This document shows positions 1 to 8,357 of a stretch of 48,868 nt of DNA, in pieces (positions within the stretch are counted from its first letter, which is position 1; each line of letters begins with the position of its first letter). This DNA is from Myxococcaceae bacterium. Lineage in GTDB: Bacteria; Myxococcota; Myxococcia; Myxococcales; Myxococcaceae. The notes below the pieces were generated by a model, which ran no database searches, was not told the origin of the DNA, and was given only the letters and a program-made list of their open reading frames with translations. A program made the position numbers and the translations under genes. The stretch is taken from positions 1-48,868 of the forward strand of contig JAFGNZ010000193.1 of assembly GCA_016926755.1 (NCBI GenBank), written 5' to 3'.

Positions 1-1
1 C

Positions 2-640
2 GAGGCGCCGAATGTCTCCCTGCGCTTCGTGCCCGTCACCGTCGATGATGCGGTCCCGCTGCGCGAGGGGGCCGCGGATCTCGCCATCGGCATCTACGGG
101 GGGCTCCCTCCCGAGATGCGCATCCGCCAGCTGCTCACCGACCGCTTCGTCTGCGTCGTGCGGCAGGATCACCCCACCGTGAAGCAGCGGTTGACCCTGG
201 AGCAGTTCTTGCGCCTGCAGCATGTCCAGGTGGCGCCGCGCGGAAAGCCCGGGGGCTACGTGGATGACGTGCTGCGTGAGCAGGGCCTCGAGCGGCGCGT
301 GGCACGCGCGGTGCCGTACTTCATGACGGGGCTGATGCTGGTGGCGCGGACGGACTACGTCCTGACCATCTCCGAGCGGCTGGCCCAGCGCCTGGCGCCC
401 CAGCTCGGCCTGCGCATCCTGGAGCCGCCTCTTCCGCTGCGCCCGTATGCGCTCCAGCTGGTCTGGCACCCTCGGCAGGATGGGGACGCGGCCCACCGCT
501 GGCTGCGGGAGACGCTGGTGCGCGTGGCGCACTCCGTCGCTGGCGACGTGCACCCCAACCCGCGCACTCGGCTCGACGCCACGGATCCCACGAGCGGCGT
601 TACGCGGAAGCGGCACCCCCGCCCGCGCCGGCGGCCATAG
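2..640 (+). CDS. LysR-type regulator, effector-binding domain (5' partial)
   Basis: The reading frame enters from the left edge, so the DNA-binding winged helix lies outside the window. What remains matches a LysR substrate-binding domain: an early segment ending in DLAIGIYGG, then a strand with RFVCVVRQDHP, which is typical of the hinge region of the LysR fold, a GGYVDDVL segment and a C-terminal VWHPRQDGDAAHRWLRE helix region. The usual end of the domain is followed by a basic, proline-rich tail of about 35 residues that carries no recognised motif. It reads in the same direction as the DJ-1/PfpI gene 108 bases downstream, which it may regulate; that link is inferred from position only. The family call is firm; the ligand is unknown. 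Confidence 0.88.
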   Translation, partial: EAPNVSLRFVPVTVDDAVPLREGAADLAIGIYGGLPPEMRIRQLLTDRFVCVVRQDHPTVKQRLTLEQFLRLQHVQVAPRGKPGGYVDDVLREQGLERRVARAVPYFMTGLMLVARTDYVLTISERLAQRLAPQLGLRILEPPLPLRPYALQLVWHPRQDGDAAHRWLRETLVRVAHSVAGDVHPNPRTRLDATDPTSGVTRKRHPRPRRRP

Positions 641-748
641 TTGCATCCCGTGAAAGGAGTTGTTTCGAGAGTGCTCGTTGATGGCGACGTGCTCCGGCCT
701 GAATAGTTCCCGTGCACCTCAACCCGCCGCCGAGCGGAGGAGCGTCAC

Positions 749-1519
749 ATGAGCCTCAAGGATCCGAACGTCGTCAACCCGAAGCAGAAGAAGCGCGTCG
801 CCATCGTCATCGCCAACCCCGCGACCTCTGTGACGACGGGCTGGCCCGTGGGCTTCTGGTGGAGCGAGCTGACCCACCCGTACTTCGTGCTCACCGAGAA
901 GGGCTACGAGGTGGAGGTGTTCAGCCCGAAGGGCGGCAAGTGCGAGGCGGACGGGTTGAGCGATCCGAGAGATCCCAGCGGCTACTCCGCCAGCGATCTC
1001 ATCAGCATGGGGTTCATCGCCACGCCGAGCCTGGCGAAGCTCATCGAGCAGACGCGGAAGGTGTCCGAGATCGACGTGTCGAAGTTCGACGCCATCGTGG
1101 TGGCGGGCGGCCAGGCGCCCATGTTCACCTTCGAGGGGGCCACGGACCTGCACAAGAAGTTCGCGGAGTTCTACGAGGCGGGGAAGATCGCCTGCGCGCT
1201 GTGCCACGGGGTGGCCATCTTGCGCTACGCCCGGCTGAGCAACGGGGAGTACCTGGCGAAGGGCAAGACGGTGACGGGCTTCGCCAACGTGGAGGAGGAC
1301 TTCGCGGACAACGCGGTGTGGAACATGGGCGCGCTGCCGCGCGACAAGCACCTGATGCCCTGGCGCGTCGAGGACGAGCTGAAGCGGATCGGGGCCAACT
1401 ACGTGCAGGCGGGCCTGTGGCGCGAGTTCGCCATCCGGGACGGCAACCTCATCACCGGGCAGCAGAACTTCTCGGGGAGCGCCACGGCCGAGCTGCTGGC
1501 GCAGGCGCTGGGCGTCTGA
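749..1519 (+). CDS. DJ-1/PfpI family protein (class I glutamine amidotransferase-like)
   Basis: A 256-residue protein of the ThiJ/DJ-1/PfpI superfamily. The nucleophile elbow is ACALCHGVAIL, with Cys152 followed by His153, and the acidic residue that normally activates the cysteine is Glu40 in WWSELTHPY. This Glu/Cys/His arrangement resembles the Hsp31/glyoxalase III-like branch, whose members detoxify methylglyoxal or act as holdases. The exact substrate cannot be read from the sequence. No signal peptide is visible, so it is probably cytoplasmic. The ATG start is supported by a GGAGGAG ribosome-binding site just upstream. It follows a LysR-type regulator gene on the same strand. Confidence 0.92.
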   Translation: MSLKDPNVVNPKQKKRVAIVIANPATSVTTGWPVGFWWSELTHPYFVLTEKGYEVEVFSPKGGKCEADGLSDPRDPSGYSASDLISMGFIATPSLAKLIEQTRKVSEIDVSKFDAIVVAGGQAPMFTFEGATDLHKKFAEFYEAGKIACALCHGVAILRYARLSNGEYLAKGKTVTGFANVEEDFADNAVWNMGALPRDKHLMPWRVEDELKRIGANYVQAGLWREFAIRDGNLITGQQNFSGSATAELLAQALGV

Positions 1520-1641
1520 GCCGCGCGCACGAGGACCTGGCGGCGAACGCGCCTGGGGCCTGTCGGGAAGGGCTATGAAAGAGCTCTCTGCATAGTTCTT
1601 CCGCCTCGGGGCTCTGATGAGCAGAGGGACCCCGACTGCTC

Positions 1642-2108
1642 ATGTCGCATCACGTAGAGCCGACTGAATCTCCGTGTCTGACCGATGACATCGTGGCCCA
1701 GCTGCTCGACGGGCGGCTGGCTTCGGACGAAGTGTCCCTCCTGCATCGTCATGCCGCGGAGTGTCATGAGTGCCAGGAGCTCCTGATCTGGGTGGTGCGC
1801 GGAGACGAGCACCCGGAAGAGGGCCCCGAGCCGCCACCCAGGCCGCTCGCCGCACCCCAATGTCCTCACCGTGTTCCGCATCGGTGAGGCCGGGGGGCAG
1901 CCCTACATCGAGGCATCGACGCCGACTTCGCCTCGCTCATCGAGCGCTGCCTCCACCCGGAGCCGCGGGCGCGCATCGCCTCGGCGGAGGTGCTCTGCGC
2001 CCGGCTCGAGCGGCTCCAGCCACCTCACGAGCTCTCCGCCGGCAATCCATAGCGGGGCCTGGCCGCCTTCGAGGCCGAGCACCGCGCGCTCTCTTCCTTG
2101 GACGAGAT
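1642..2108 (+). pseudogene. Decayed myxobacterial Ser/Thr protein kinase (zinc-finger N-terminus, two kinase fragments)
   Basis: Pieces of one kinase gene survive in order. The first frame encodes an anti-sigma-like zinc-finger start (VAQLLDGRLASDEVSLLHRH..CHEC). From 1853, in the next frame, comes an N-lobe piece HPNVLTVFRIGEAGGQPYI. From 1918, back in the first frame, comes the end of a C-lobe, FASLIERCLHPEPRARI. This reaches a TAG where related proteins read NPYRGLAAFEAEHRALFFGRD. RGLAAFEAEHRAL is still readable after the stop, and FLGRD appears one frame over at 2094-2108. The glycine loop, catalytic HRD loop and DFG are gone. At least two internal deletions, one nonsense change and frameshifts are therefore present. 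The comparison with intact kinases is from memory of the family. The 5' portion alone could still be translated as an 81-residue peptide. Confidence 0.78.
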
Positions 2109-2374
2109 CCCTGGGCGGCCTCTATGGCGGGCCGCGGCTGCAAGCGCACCTGGAGACGCAGCGAGCGCCGCCAGCAGCACCTGGCAGGTCAGCGAGCAGG
2201 CCGCCGCGAGGACGAGCGGCATGGGAGGTGCTTGGGGTTTTGTGCCACATTCCGGTGGCGCTTGCCCAGGGGGGTGAATCCCGATTCAGCCTGGGGTGCG
2301 GAGCACCTCATGTATTCGAAGCAAGAGGTGCGGCATGCTGCGGCTCGTCAGGTTATTGATGGTGGCCAGAGGGC

Positions 2375-2380
2375 GAGGAG
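2375..2380 (+). promoter_or_regulatory. Ribosome-binding site deciding a TTG start
   Basis: GAGGAG lies six bases before TTG at 2387. No ATG or GTG nearby gives both this spacing and the full N-terminal beta-strand of the next protein (PPIRFLIYPSLG), so the site supports TTG initiation for the histidine kinase. Confidence 0.6.
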
Positions 2381-2386
2381 CACCGT

Positions 2387-4552
2387 TTGGCATCGTTGAG
2401 TCCTCCTATCCGCTTCCTCATCTATCCGTCGCTTGGAGAGGTCAGGGAGCACGTCAGGACTGAGTTCTTCGGGAGGCTGCTCTCGCAGCGCGCGGGGCGG
2501 CCCATCGTGGTGGAGCTGGCTCGGACCTATGAGATGGTCGAGCAGGAGCTGGCCGCGGGCCGGGTGGACATGGCGTGGGCCACCGCCGAGCAGTGCAATG
2601 CCTTCGAGCCCCAGGCCCGCGCCATCCTGCGCGCGGTGAGGTCCGGGCGCTGGTTCTACCACGCCGCCCTCATCTGTCGGTCGGACGCCCCCCTCGGCAT
2701 GGAGCAGCTGCGAGGTGCGCGCGCCGCCTGGGTGGCCCCCCTGTCCACCGGAGGGCACCTGCTGGCCCGGCGCCACCTGGAGGCGCGGGGCACGCCTCCA
2801 GAAGAGGTCTTCTCCAGCCAACACTTCCTGGGGAGCTACCGCAACGCCCTGCTCGCGGTGCTCCAGGGAGAAGCGGACGTCACCTCGCTCTTCACCACCC
2901 ACCCGGACGAGGTCACCGTGCGTGCGGGCCTGGCTCAGCGCGTGGGCGCCGCCGAGCGCGGGCTGACGCCCTTCGCCTTCACCGAGCCGACCCTCTCCGA
3001 TGGGATCATCCTCACCCAGCAGCTGGCGGAGGCGGATGCCGCCGCCATGATCTCGGCCCTCACCGCGATGACGCATGACGGGAGGGGAATGGAGCCGCTG
3101 CTCGGCCTCTTCAACATTGAGGGCTTCGTGCTCGCGCGCGACGCGACATCCCCGCGGCCCGAAGCCCTGCCGGTCCGGCGCGCGGAGTCCCTCGCGGTGC
3201 TGCTCGATCAGGAGGAGCGGTGCCAGCGCCTGTGCTCCTCCACCGGCGTGGCCTTCGGCCAGGAGCTCCAGGACGGGGGAGGGCAGCGGCTGACGGAGGT
3301 GCTGCCCCCCGAGGCGAGTGCTCCCCTGGAGACGCTCGCGCGCGCGGCGCGGCACAATGGCATCGGCGGCCGGGTGGAGTACCGCCTGGAGGTGGACGGG
3401 GAGACGCGGCTCTACGCCGCCGAGGCTACGCCACAGGCGGCGCGCTCGGGAGCGACCTCGCCGGGCACGGCCCTGTTGGTGCGCGACATCACCGAGCAGC
3501 ACGCGTTGGAGACGGAGCTGTACCGGCTGGCCTCCTTCCCGCTCCTCCACCCCGAGCCGATGCTGGAGCTCGGGCAGGACGGCACCCTGCACTACGCCAA
3601 CCCGGCCGCCACCACCGCCTTTCCGGACCTGCTGGTGCTGGGCGCGAGCCACCCGCTGGTGGAGGCCTCGCTGGCGGGGGTCCACCGGAACACGCCCAGC
3701 GGCGGACCGCCCCTGGTGCAGATCGGCCAGCATCACTGGGAGCTGGTGATCTTCTCCCTGCAGGAGGCCGGCGTCATCCGGGTGTTCGCCAAGAACGTGA
3801 CGGCGCGAAAGCAGATGGAGACGCGCCTGCTCCAGGCCGATCGCATGGGAGCGCTGGGCCGGCTGGCCTCGCGGGTGGGCCATGAGATGAACAACCCCCT
3901 GGCCTTCCTGATGGCCAACCTCTCCTTCGCCAGCGAGGAGATTGGCCGGCTCCGGGAGGCGCTGCTCAGCGGGCAGGGCATGGCCGCCCTGGGCGGAGTC
4001 GACGAGATCCTGGATGCGCTGAGCGAGTCCCGCGAGGGCGCCGAGCGGCTGAGGCTGATCGTCCAGGATCTCCACCTGATGGTGCGCGAGCCGCCGGCGC
4101 ACCGGACGTGGGTGGACGTGCACCAGGTGCTGGAGGACAGCCTGAAGCTGGTCCGCAACGAGCTGCGCCACCGCGGCCGCCTGGAGAAGGACTTTCGGCC
4201 CGTGCCGCTGGTGGAGGCGGACGAGGCGCGGCTCGGTCAGGTGTTCCTCAACGTGCTGCTCAACGCGGTGCAGGCGATGTCGGATAAGCACGCGGCGCGC
4301 AACCTGCTGCGCGTGAGCACCTACACCAGCCCGCGGGGGGATGTGGTGGTGGAGGTGCAGGACACCGGCGTGGGGATGAAGCCCGAGGTGCTCTCGCGCC
4401 TCTTCGAGCCCTTCTTCACCACGCGCCCCAACAGCATGGGGATGGGGATGCCGGTGAGCCACGCCATCGTCACCAGCCTGGGAGGCACCCTGCGCGCGGA
4501 GAGCCAGCCGGGCGCGGGCACGCTCATCACCATCACCCTGCCCGTGGACTGA
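2387..4552 (+). CDS. Soluble sensor histidine kinase with PhnD-like substrate-binding domain and PAS region
   Basis: A 721-residue kinase. Residues 7-250 resemble the PhnD/SsuA-type binding proteins of phosphonate ABC transporters: IRFLIYPSLG, ARTYEMVEQELAAGRVDMAWAT, then FSSQHFLGSYRNALLAVLQGEADV. A degenerate PAS region spans about 265-470. The kinase core has phospho-acceptor His499 in RVGHEMNNP, N-box NVLLNAVQAM, G1 DTGVGM and F-box LFEPFFTT. The final glycine box reads MGMGMP rather than the usual GLGL. There is no signal peptide or membrane helix, so the binding-protein fold appears to work in the cytoplasm, presumably sensing a small anion or metabolite. No response regulator lies next to it. 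The domain calls are good; the ligand is unknown. Translation starts at TTG. Confidence 0.87.
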   Translation: MASLSPPIRFLIYPSLGEVREHVRTEFFGRLLSQRAGRPIVVELARTYEMVEQELAAGRVDMAWATAEQCNAFEPQARAILRAVRSGRWFYHAALICRSDAPLGMEQLRGARAAWVAPLSTGGHLLARRHLEARGTPPEEVFSSQHFLGSYRNALLAVLQGEADVTSLFTTHPDEVTVRAGLAQRVGAAERGLTPFAFTEPTLSDGIILTQQLAEADAAAMISALTAMTHDGRGMEPLLGLFNIEGFVLARDATSPRPEALPVRRAESLAVLLDQEERCQRLCSSTGVAFGQELQDGGGQRLTEVLPPEASAPLETLARAARHNGIGGRVEYRLEVDGETRLYAAEATPQAARSGATSPGTALLVRDITEQHALETELYRLASFPLLHPEPMLELGQDGTLHYANPAATTAFPDLLVLGASHPLVEASLAGVHRNTPSGGPPLVQIGQHHWELVIFSLQEAGVIRVFAKNVTARKQMETRLLQADRMGALGRLASRVGHEMNNPLAFLMANLSFASEEIGRLREALLSGQGMAALGGVDEILDALSESREGAERLRLIVQDLHLMVREPPAHRTWVDVHQVLEDSLKLVRNELRHRGRLEKDFRPVPLVEADEARLGQVFLNVLLNAVQAMSDKHAARNLLRVSTYTSPRGDVVVEVQDTGVGMKPEVLSRLFEPFFTTRPNSMGMGMPVSHAIVTSLGGTLRAESQPGAGTLITITLPVD

Positions 4553-4558
4553 TGCGGC

Positions 4559-6268
4559 TCAGCGCGGGGGGCCAGGCTCCTGCGGGGATGGGGGCTCGGG
4601 GGACCGGGGGTTCGGCAGGTTCAGCTGCCGGGCCAGGGCGGCGCGCAGCGCGGCGTCGAAGCCCTCGCCATAGACATGGATCTCCACCTCGCCACAGCGG
4701 AACGTCTCCCGCGGGGGGCCGTACTGCCGCTCGAAGGCCGCGGTGTCCATGCCGCGAGGGATGAGGAAGTTGTAGTCCGGGCGCGGGCCGCGCTCGTCGA
4801 GGTACCAGTCAAGGTTGTTGATCCAGTGATGGGCCTGGCCCTTGGGATTGAGCTGGTTCACGCGCAGCCCCGTGCGCGAGAACATCGAGACGAGCTTGGC
4901 GTTCCAGTAGTCCGAGACGCCCCGGCCCAACCCGCGGCGTGCCTGGTTCTGGTCCAGGCACTCGACGAGGGGCGGGTAGAACCCGGAGAGCCTCGGCCCC
5001 TGGGTGTGCCAGGGCGAGCGGAGGATGAACGCGCCCCACGCCACGACGGCCAGCCCGAGCGCCCCGGCACCGAGCCGCCGCTGCCACCGCTCGCGAGGCA
5101 CCCGTGCGCCGACGAAGGCCCCCGCGAGGAACGGCAGCACCAGGGGCAACACCAGGTAGCGGAAGCTCTCCGGATCCGTGAAGAGCCCCGTCAGCACCAC
5201 GGCGCTCGCGTTGGCCCCCACCATCAGCACCGTGTAGAGGCATACCGTGTACAGGCCCGACCACGGCGAGTCGGGTGCCGTCCAGCGTCTGCGCTGCGTC
5301 ACGGCCACGGCCACGGCCCCCAGCACCAGTGATGCCCAGACCCCCATCACGACAGGCCTGGCCTGGAACTGCTCCCCCACCGCGGCGCCGAGCTGGCGCA
5401 GACTCTCCCACGCCTGCCCCAGACGCAGCCGGGTGAAGCCGGCGTTCGGGCGCCTGGGCGTGAGCCAGCGCACCGCCCAGAAGCCCAGCAGCGTACTCAC
5501 GCTCAGCACCCCGAGCATCAGCCCCAGCCGTCGCCACCGCGCGGGGCGCTGCAGCCATGCCAGCAGGACGAAGCCGATCCCCACCGGCGCGGTGAAGGCG
5601 ACCACGAAGAGGCTGTCCGAGGCGCTCGCCAGGAAGCACACCCCACCCAACAGCCAGGGCGCCCCTCGCGAACCACCCTGGTAGGTGCGAAGCGCGAGCG
5701 CGAGCGCCACCACCGCCAGCAGGACCACGCTGAAATGGAAGGCATTGAGGAGCGCGTACCGCATGAACGGGAAGTGGCCCGCCGCGTAGCCGAGCAGCAG
5801 CGCATCCACCACCACCACGGCCAGCAGGTGCCCCAAGGCCCCTGTGCCTGGCGGCGACACGGTGCGCACGAGGTACCGCAGGGCCAGCACCAGCAGGACG
5901 AGCTGCACGACTCCGTACGCGAGCGCGGCGTGCACGAAGGGATCGATCAGCGCGTCCAGCAGGAAGTACAGCGCCATGTCCGGGAAGAAGTACGGCGCGG
6001 GTGTCAGCCGCCAGCCTGCCCACCGGCCCTCCGCTTCGAAGAGATCCTGGTAGAGGGCTGGCAGGTAGAGGTTGTCCGCCGTGAAGAGGGCGGCAGCGTC
6101 CAGCGAGCCGTCGCTGAAGCGGAAGAAGAGGTCCACCAGCGCCACGCCGAGCAGCGCCCACGCCCCCGCCTCCAGCAGCCACCGGACCGGACCGCGCAGG
6201 GGCTCTGGCGTCGGGGCTCGATGGGGCGTGTCGGGCCCGAGGGGCGGAGGAGCGGGAGGCGGGTTCAT
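4559..6268 (-). CDS. Polytopic membrane protein, possible GT-C-like glycosyltransferase
   Basis: About 569 residues. After a proline-rich start (MNPPPAPPPLG) there are roughly ten hydrophobic segments, followed by a soluble C-terminal domain of about 150 residues (WNAKLVSMFSRTGLRVNQL, HHWINNLDWYLDE, FRCGEVEIHVYGEGFD). The first large loop holds FTADNLYLPALYQDLF. The layout of many helices with an acidic first loop and a soluble C-terminal part resembles GT-C lipid-linked sugar transferases, but I see no family-defining motif, so this is inference. An upstream ATG at 6340 (MDFVASS..) is possible; I prefer 6268 because codons between them (GAT, GTT, TAT) lack the third-position G/C of this genome. 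Neither start has a clear ribosome-binding site. It converges on the histidine kinase and is divergent from the Rieske gene. Confidence 0.75.
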   Translation of the reverse strand: MNPPPAPPPLGPDTPHRAPTPEPLRGPVRWLLEAGAWALLGVALVDLFFRFSDGSLDAAALFTADNLYLPALYQDLFEAEGRWAGWRLTPAPYFFPDMALYFLLDALIDPFVHAALAYGVVQLVLLVLALRYLVRTVSPPGTGALGHLLAVVVVDALLLGYAAGHFPFMRYALLNAFHFSVVLLAVVALALALRTYQGGSRGAPWLLGGVCFLASASDSLFVVAFTAPVGIGFVLLAWLQRPARWRRLGLMLGVLSVSTLLGFWAVRWLTPRRPNAGFTRLRLGQAWESLRQLGAAVGEQFQARPVVMGVWASLVLGAVAVAVTQRRRWTAPDSPWSGLYTVCLYTVLMVGANASAVVLTGLFTDPESFRYLVLPLVLPFLAGAFVGARVPRERWQRRLGAGALGLAVVAWGAFILRSPWHTQGPRLSGFYPPLVECLDQNQARRGLGRGVSDYWNAKLVSMFSRTGLRVNQLNPKGQAHHWINNLDWYLDERGPRPDYNFLIPRGMDTAAFERQYGPPRETFRCGEVEIHVYGEGFDAALRAALARQLNLPNPRSPEPPSPQEPGPPR

Positions 6269-6380
6269 CGGGAGCCAGGGAGCCTGCGCGGCGGCGGCGG
6301 CGAGCGGGTTGTCATAGTGGCTCGAGGCAACGAAATCCATCGAGGTGACACCCACGGGCGGATCCGCGAGACTGCAGGGC

Positions 6381-7463
6381 ATGGGTTCCCGAGAGGAGGC
6401 GCGCACGCCAGGTGCGCCCGCCGGCAACATCTCCGTGGTCCGGCTGCCGAACAGCTGGTTCATCCTTTGTGCCTCCCGCGAGCTGGGGCACAGGCCGATC
6501 GCCCGCATGCTGCAGGGCACCCCCCTCGTGCTCTTCCGAGGGGTGGGGGGCCAGCCCGCCGCGCTCCTGGATCGCTGCCCGCACCGCAACGTGCCGCTGT
6601 CGTTGGGGCGCGTGGTGAGCGGCCAGCTCCAGTGCGGCTACCATGGGTGGACGTTCGACGCGGCCGGCGAGTGCCGCGCCATCCCGGGGCTGTCGGGGGA
6701 CACGCGCGCCAAGGCCCGCTGCGCGGCCTCGTACGCGGTGCGCGAGCAGGACGGCTTCGTCTGGGTGTACTCGACGCCCGGGGTGGAGCCGACGACGGAG
6801 CCCTACCGCTTCCCGCTGCTGGACGCGAAGGGCTACAGCACCGTGCGCCGCACCGTGCGCGCGCCGGGCTCGCTGCACGCGACGCTGGAGAACACGCTGG
6901 ACGTGCCGCACACCGCGTTCCTCCACGGCGGCCTGTTCCGCACGGCGAAGAAGAGCAACGAGATCGACGTGGTGGTGCGGCGGAGCGCGGATCGCGTGGA
7001 GGCCGAGTACATCGGCGAGCCTCGCCCGAAGGGGCTGGTGGGCAGGCTGCTGGCGCCGGGCGGCGGGGTGGTGCAGCACTTCGACCGGTTCCTGCTGCCG
7101 TCGATCGCCCAGGTGGAGTACCGCATTGGCGACGACAGCCACCTGATGGTGACCTCGGCGATGACGCCGGTGTCCGACTGGGACACGCTCGTCTACGCGG
7201 TGGTGACGTTCCGGCTGCCCATCCCGCACTGGCTGGTGAAGCCGTTCCTCACGCCGGTGGCGCTGCACATCTTCTCGCAGGACGCGCGCATCCTCCGGGA
7301 GCAGACGGACACCATCCACCGCTTCGGCACGGAGATGTACGTGTCCACGGAGCTGGACGTGCTGGGGCCGGCCATCCTCCGGCTGCTGCGCTCCGTGGAG
7401 CGCGAGCAGCCGGGCGCCTCCTCGGAGCCGGTGCACGAGACGCGGCTGAAGATGCTCGTGTGA
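6381..7463 (+). CDS. Rieske non-heme iron oxygenase, catalytic subunit
   Basis: A 360-residue Rieske oxygenase. The [2Fe-2S] ligands are Cys66-x-His68 (DRCPHRNVPLSLG) and Cys85-xx-His88 (LQCGYHGWTF). The mononuclear iron site is Asp174-xx-His177-xxxx-His182 in NTLDVPHTAFLH. These are complete, so an active enzyme is expected: O2-dependent hydroxylation, desaturation or demethylation using electrons from a separate reductase. Overall it resembles the single-component alpha-subunit branch that includes VanA-like demethylases and tetrapyrrole or sterol oxygenases; the substrate cannot be assigned. No ferredoxin or reductase gene is adjacent. A GTG at 6345 in the same frame is an alternative start; ATG at 6381 leaves more room for the divergent promoter. 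Confidence 0.9.
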   Translation: MGSREEARTPGAPAGNISVVRLPNSWFILCASRELGHRPIARMLQGTPLVLFRGVGGQPAALLDRCPHRNVPLSLGRVVSGQLQCGYHGWTFDAAGECRAIPGLSGDTRAKARCAASYAVREQDGFVWVYSTPGVEPTTEPYRFPLLDAKGYSTVRRTVRAPGSLHATLENTLDVPHTAFLHGGLFRTAKKSNEIDVVVRRSADRVEAEYIGEPRPKGLVGRLLAPGGGVVQHFDRFLLPSIAQVEYRIGDDSHLMVTSAMTPVSDWDTLVYAVVTFRLPIPHWLVKPFLTPVALHIFSQDARILREQTDTIHRFGTEMYVSTELDVLGPAILRLLRSVEREQPGASSEPVHETRLKMLV

Positions 7464-7685
7464 GCGAGGGGCTCAGCCCCGGGGCCGACGGATGGGAGGA
7501 AGCGGCCATCGGCGGGCAACGGAGGACGGGGGGGCGTGGGGAGGCATGGAGTGACTTGTACCGGACAGGATGCCGCCCTTTCAGCGCCTCCTCCGCGCGC
7601 GGAGGGCCGCCGAGCTTCCACCAGCCAACGGAAGGAGGGGCGAGGCAGTCGCGTGTCGCCGGAGTTCCCTGACAGGCTCCCGCGC

Positions 7686-8270
7686 ATGCCGAAAGACAAG
7701 CTCGTCTTCGCCCAGTCCGTGGAGGCCCTCTTCGTCCGGGCGCTCGGGCCGCACCTGACCTCCGAGGGGCGGCGCTGCCTGCGCGATGAGGGGTTGGACC
7801 TGTCCGAGCCGCTGCGGCCCGCCTATCCGCTGGAGCAGTGGCGGGCCTTCCTGCGCGTGGCCGCGCTGGATGTCTTTCCGGGCGAGCCGCCCCAGGGGGC
7901 CTACTTCGGCCTCGGCGAACGGTACGTGCAGGGCTACCAGCAGACGGCGGTGGGCCGGGCGAGCATGGCGCTCGTCGCGCGCCTGGGCGCGCGCGGCACG
8001 CTGGAGCGCATCACCCGTGGGGCGCGCGCCGGCAACAACTTCAACGAGGTGTGGGTGGAGGAGCTGGACAAGCAGGCGGCCACGGTGTGGATGAAGGACG
8101 TGTCCGCGGACAACCCCTTCTTCGCCTGCGGCTTCCTGGCGGAGACGCTGCGGGGCTCGGGCGCCACGGACATCCACGTGGAGCCCATCGCCTTCGACGG
8201 CACCGCGGCCACCTTCCGGCTCGCCTGGGAGGCGGCAGGCCGGCGCCCCACCGGGGTCGCCGTGGAGTGA
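7686..8270 (+). CDS. DUF2378 (TIGR02265) family protein, Myxococcales-specific
   Basis: A 194-residue protein that reads throughout like the DUF2378 family, found as many paralogues in myxobacteria: KLVFAQSVEALFVRAL near the start, YPLEQWRAFLRVAA, ERYVQGYQQTAVGR, and a late GFLAETLRGSGATDIHVEP. The family's function is unknown, although members are often linked to signalling loci. No signal peptide or membrane segment is visible. The frame is open further upstream, but family alignments begin near this ATG. The 222 bases between the Rieske gene and this start contain no other gene that I recognise. Confidence 0.85.
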   Translation: MPKDKLVFAQSVEALFVRALGPHLTSEGRRCLRDEGLDLSEPLRPAYPLEQWRAFLRVAALDVFPGEPPQGAYFGLGERYVQGYQQTAVGRASMALVARLGARGTLERITRGARAGNNFNEVWVEELDKQAATVWMKDVSADNPFFACGFLAETLRGSGATDIHVEPIAFDGTAATFRLAWEAAGRRPTGVAVE

Positions 8271-8357
8271 GCCAACTCCCCGAACTTCCTTGGGCTCGGG
8301 ACCGCCTCGAGGCGGATTGACGGCGCCCTGCACCTGTGTTCAGGCTGTGGTTGCGCC

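Noticed and set aside
2348-4462. Long minus-strand frame opposite the PhnD-like histidine kinase
   Set aside because: No recognisable domain and a composition dominated by Arg, His, Gly and Leu, while the plus strand has complete kinase motifs.
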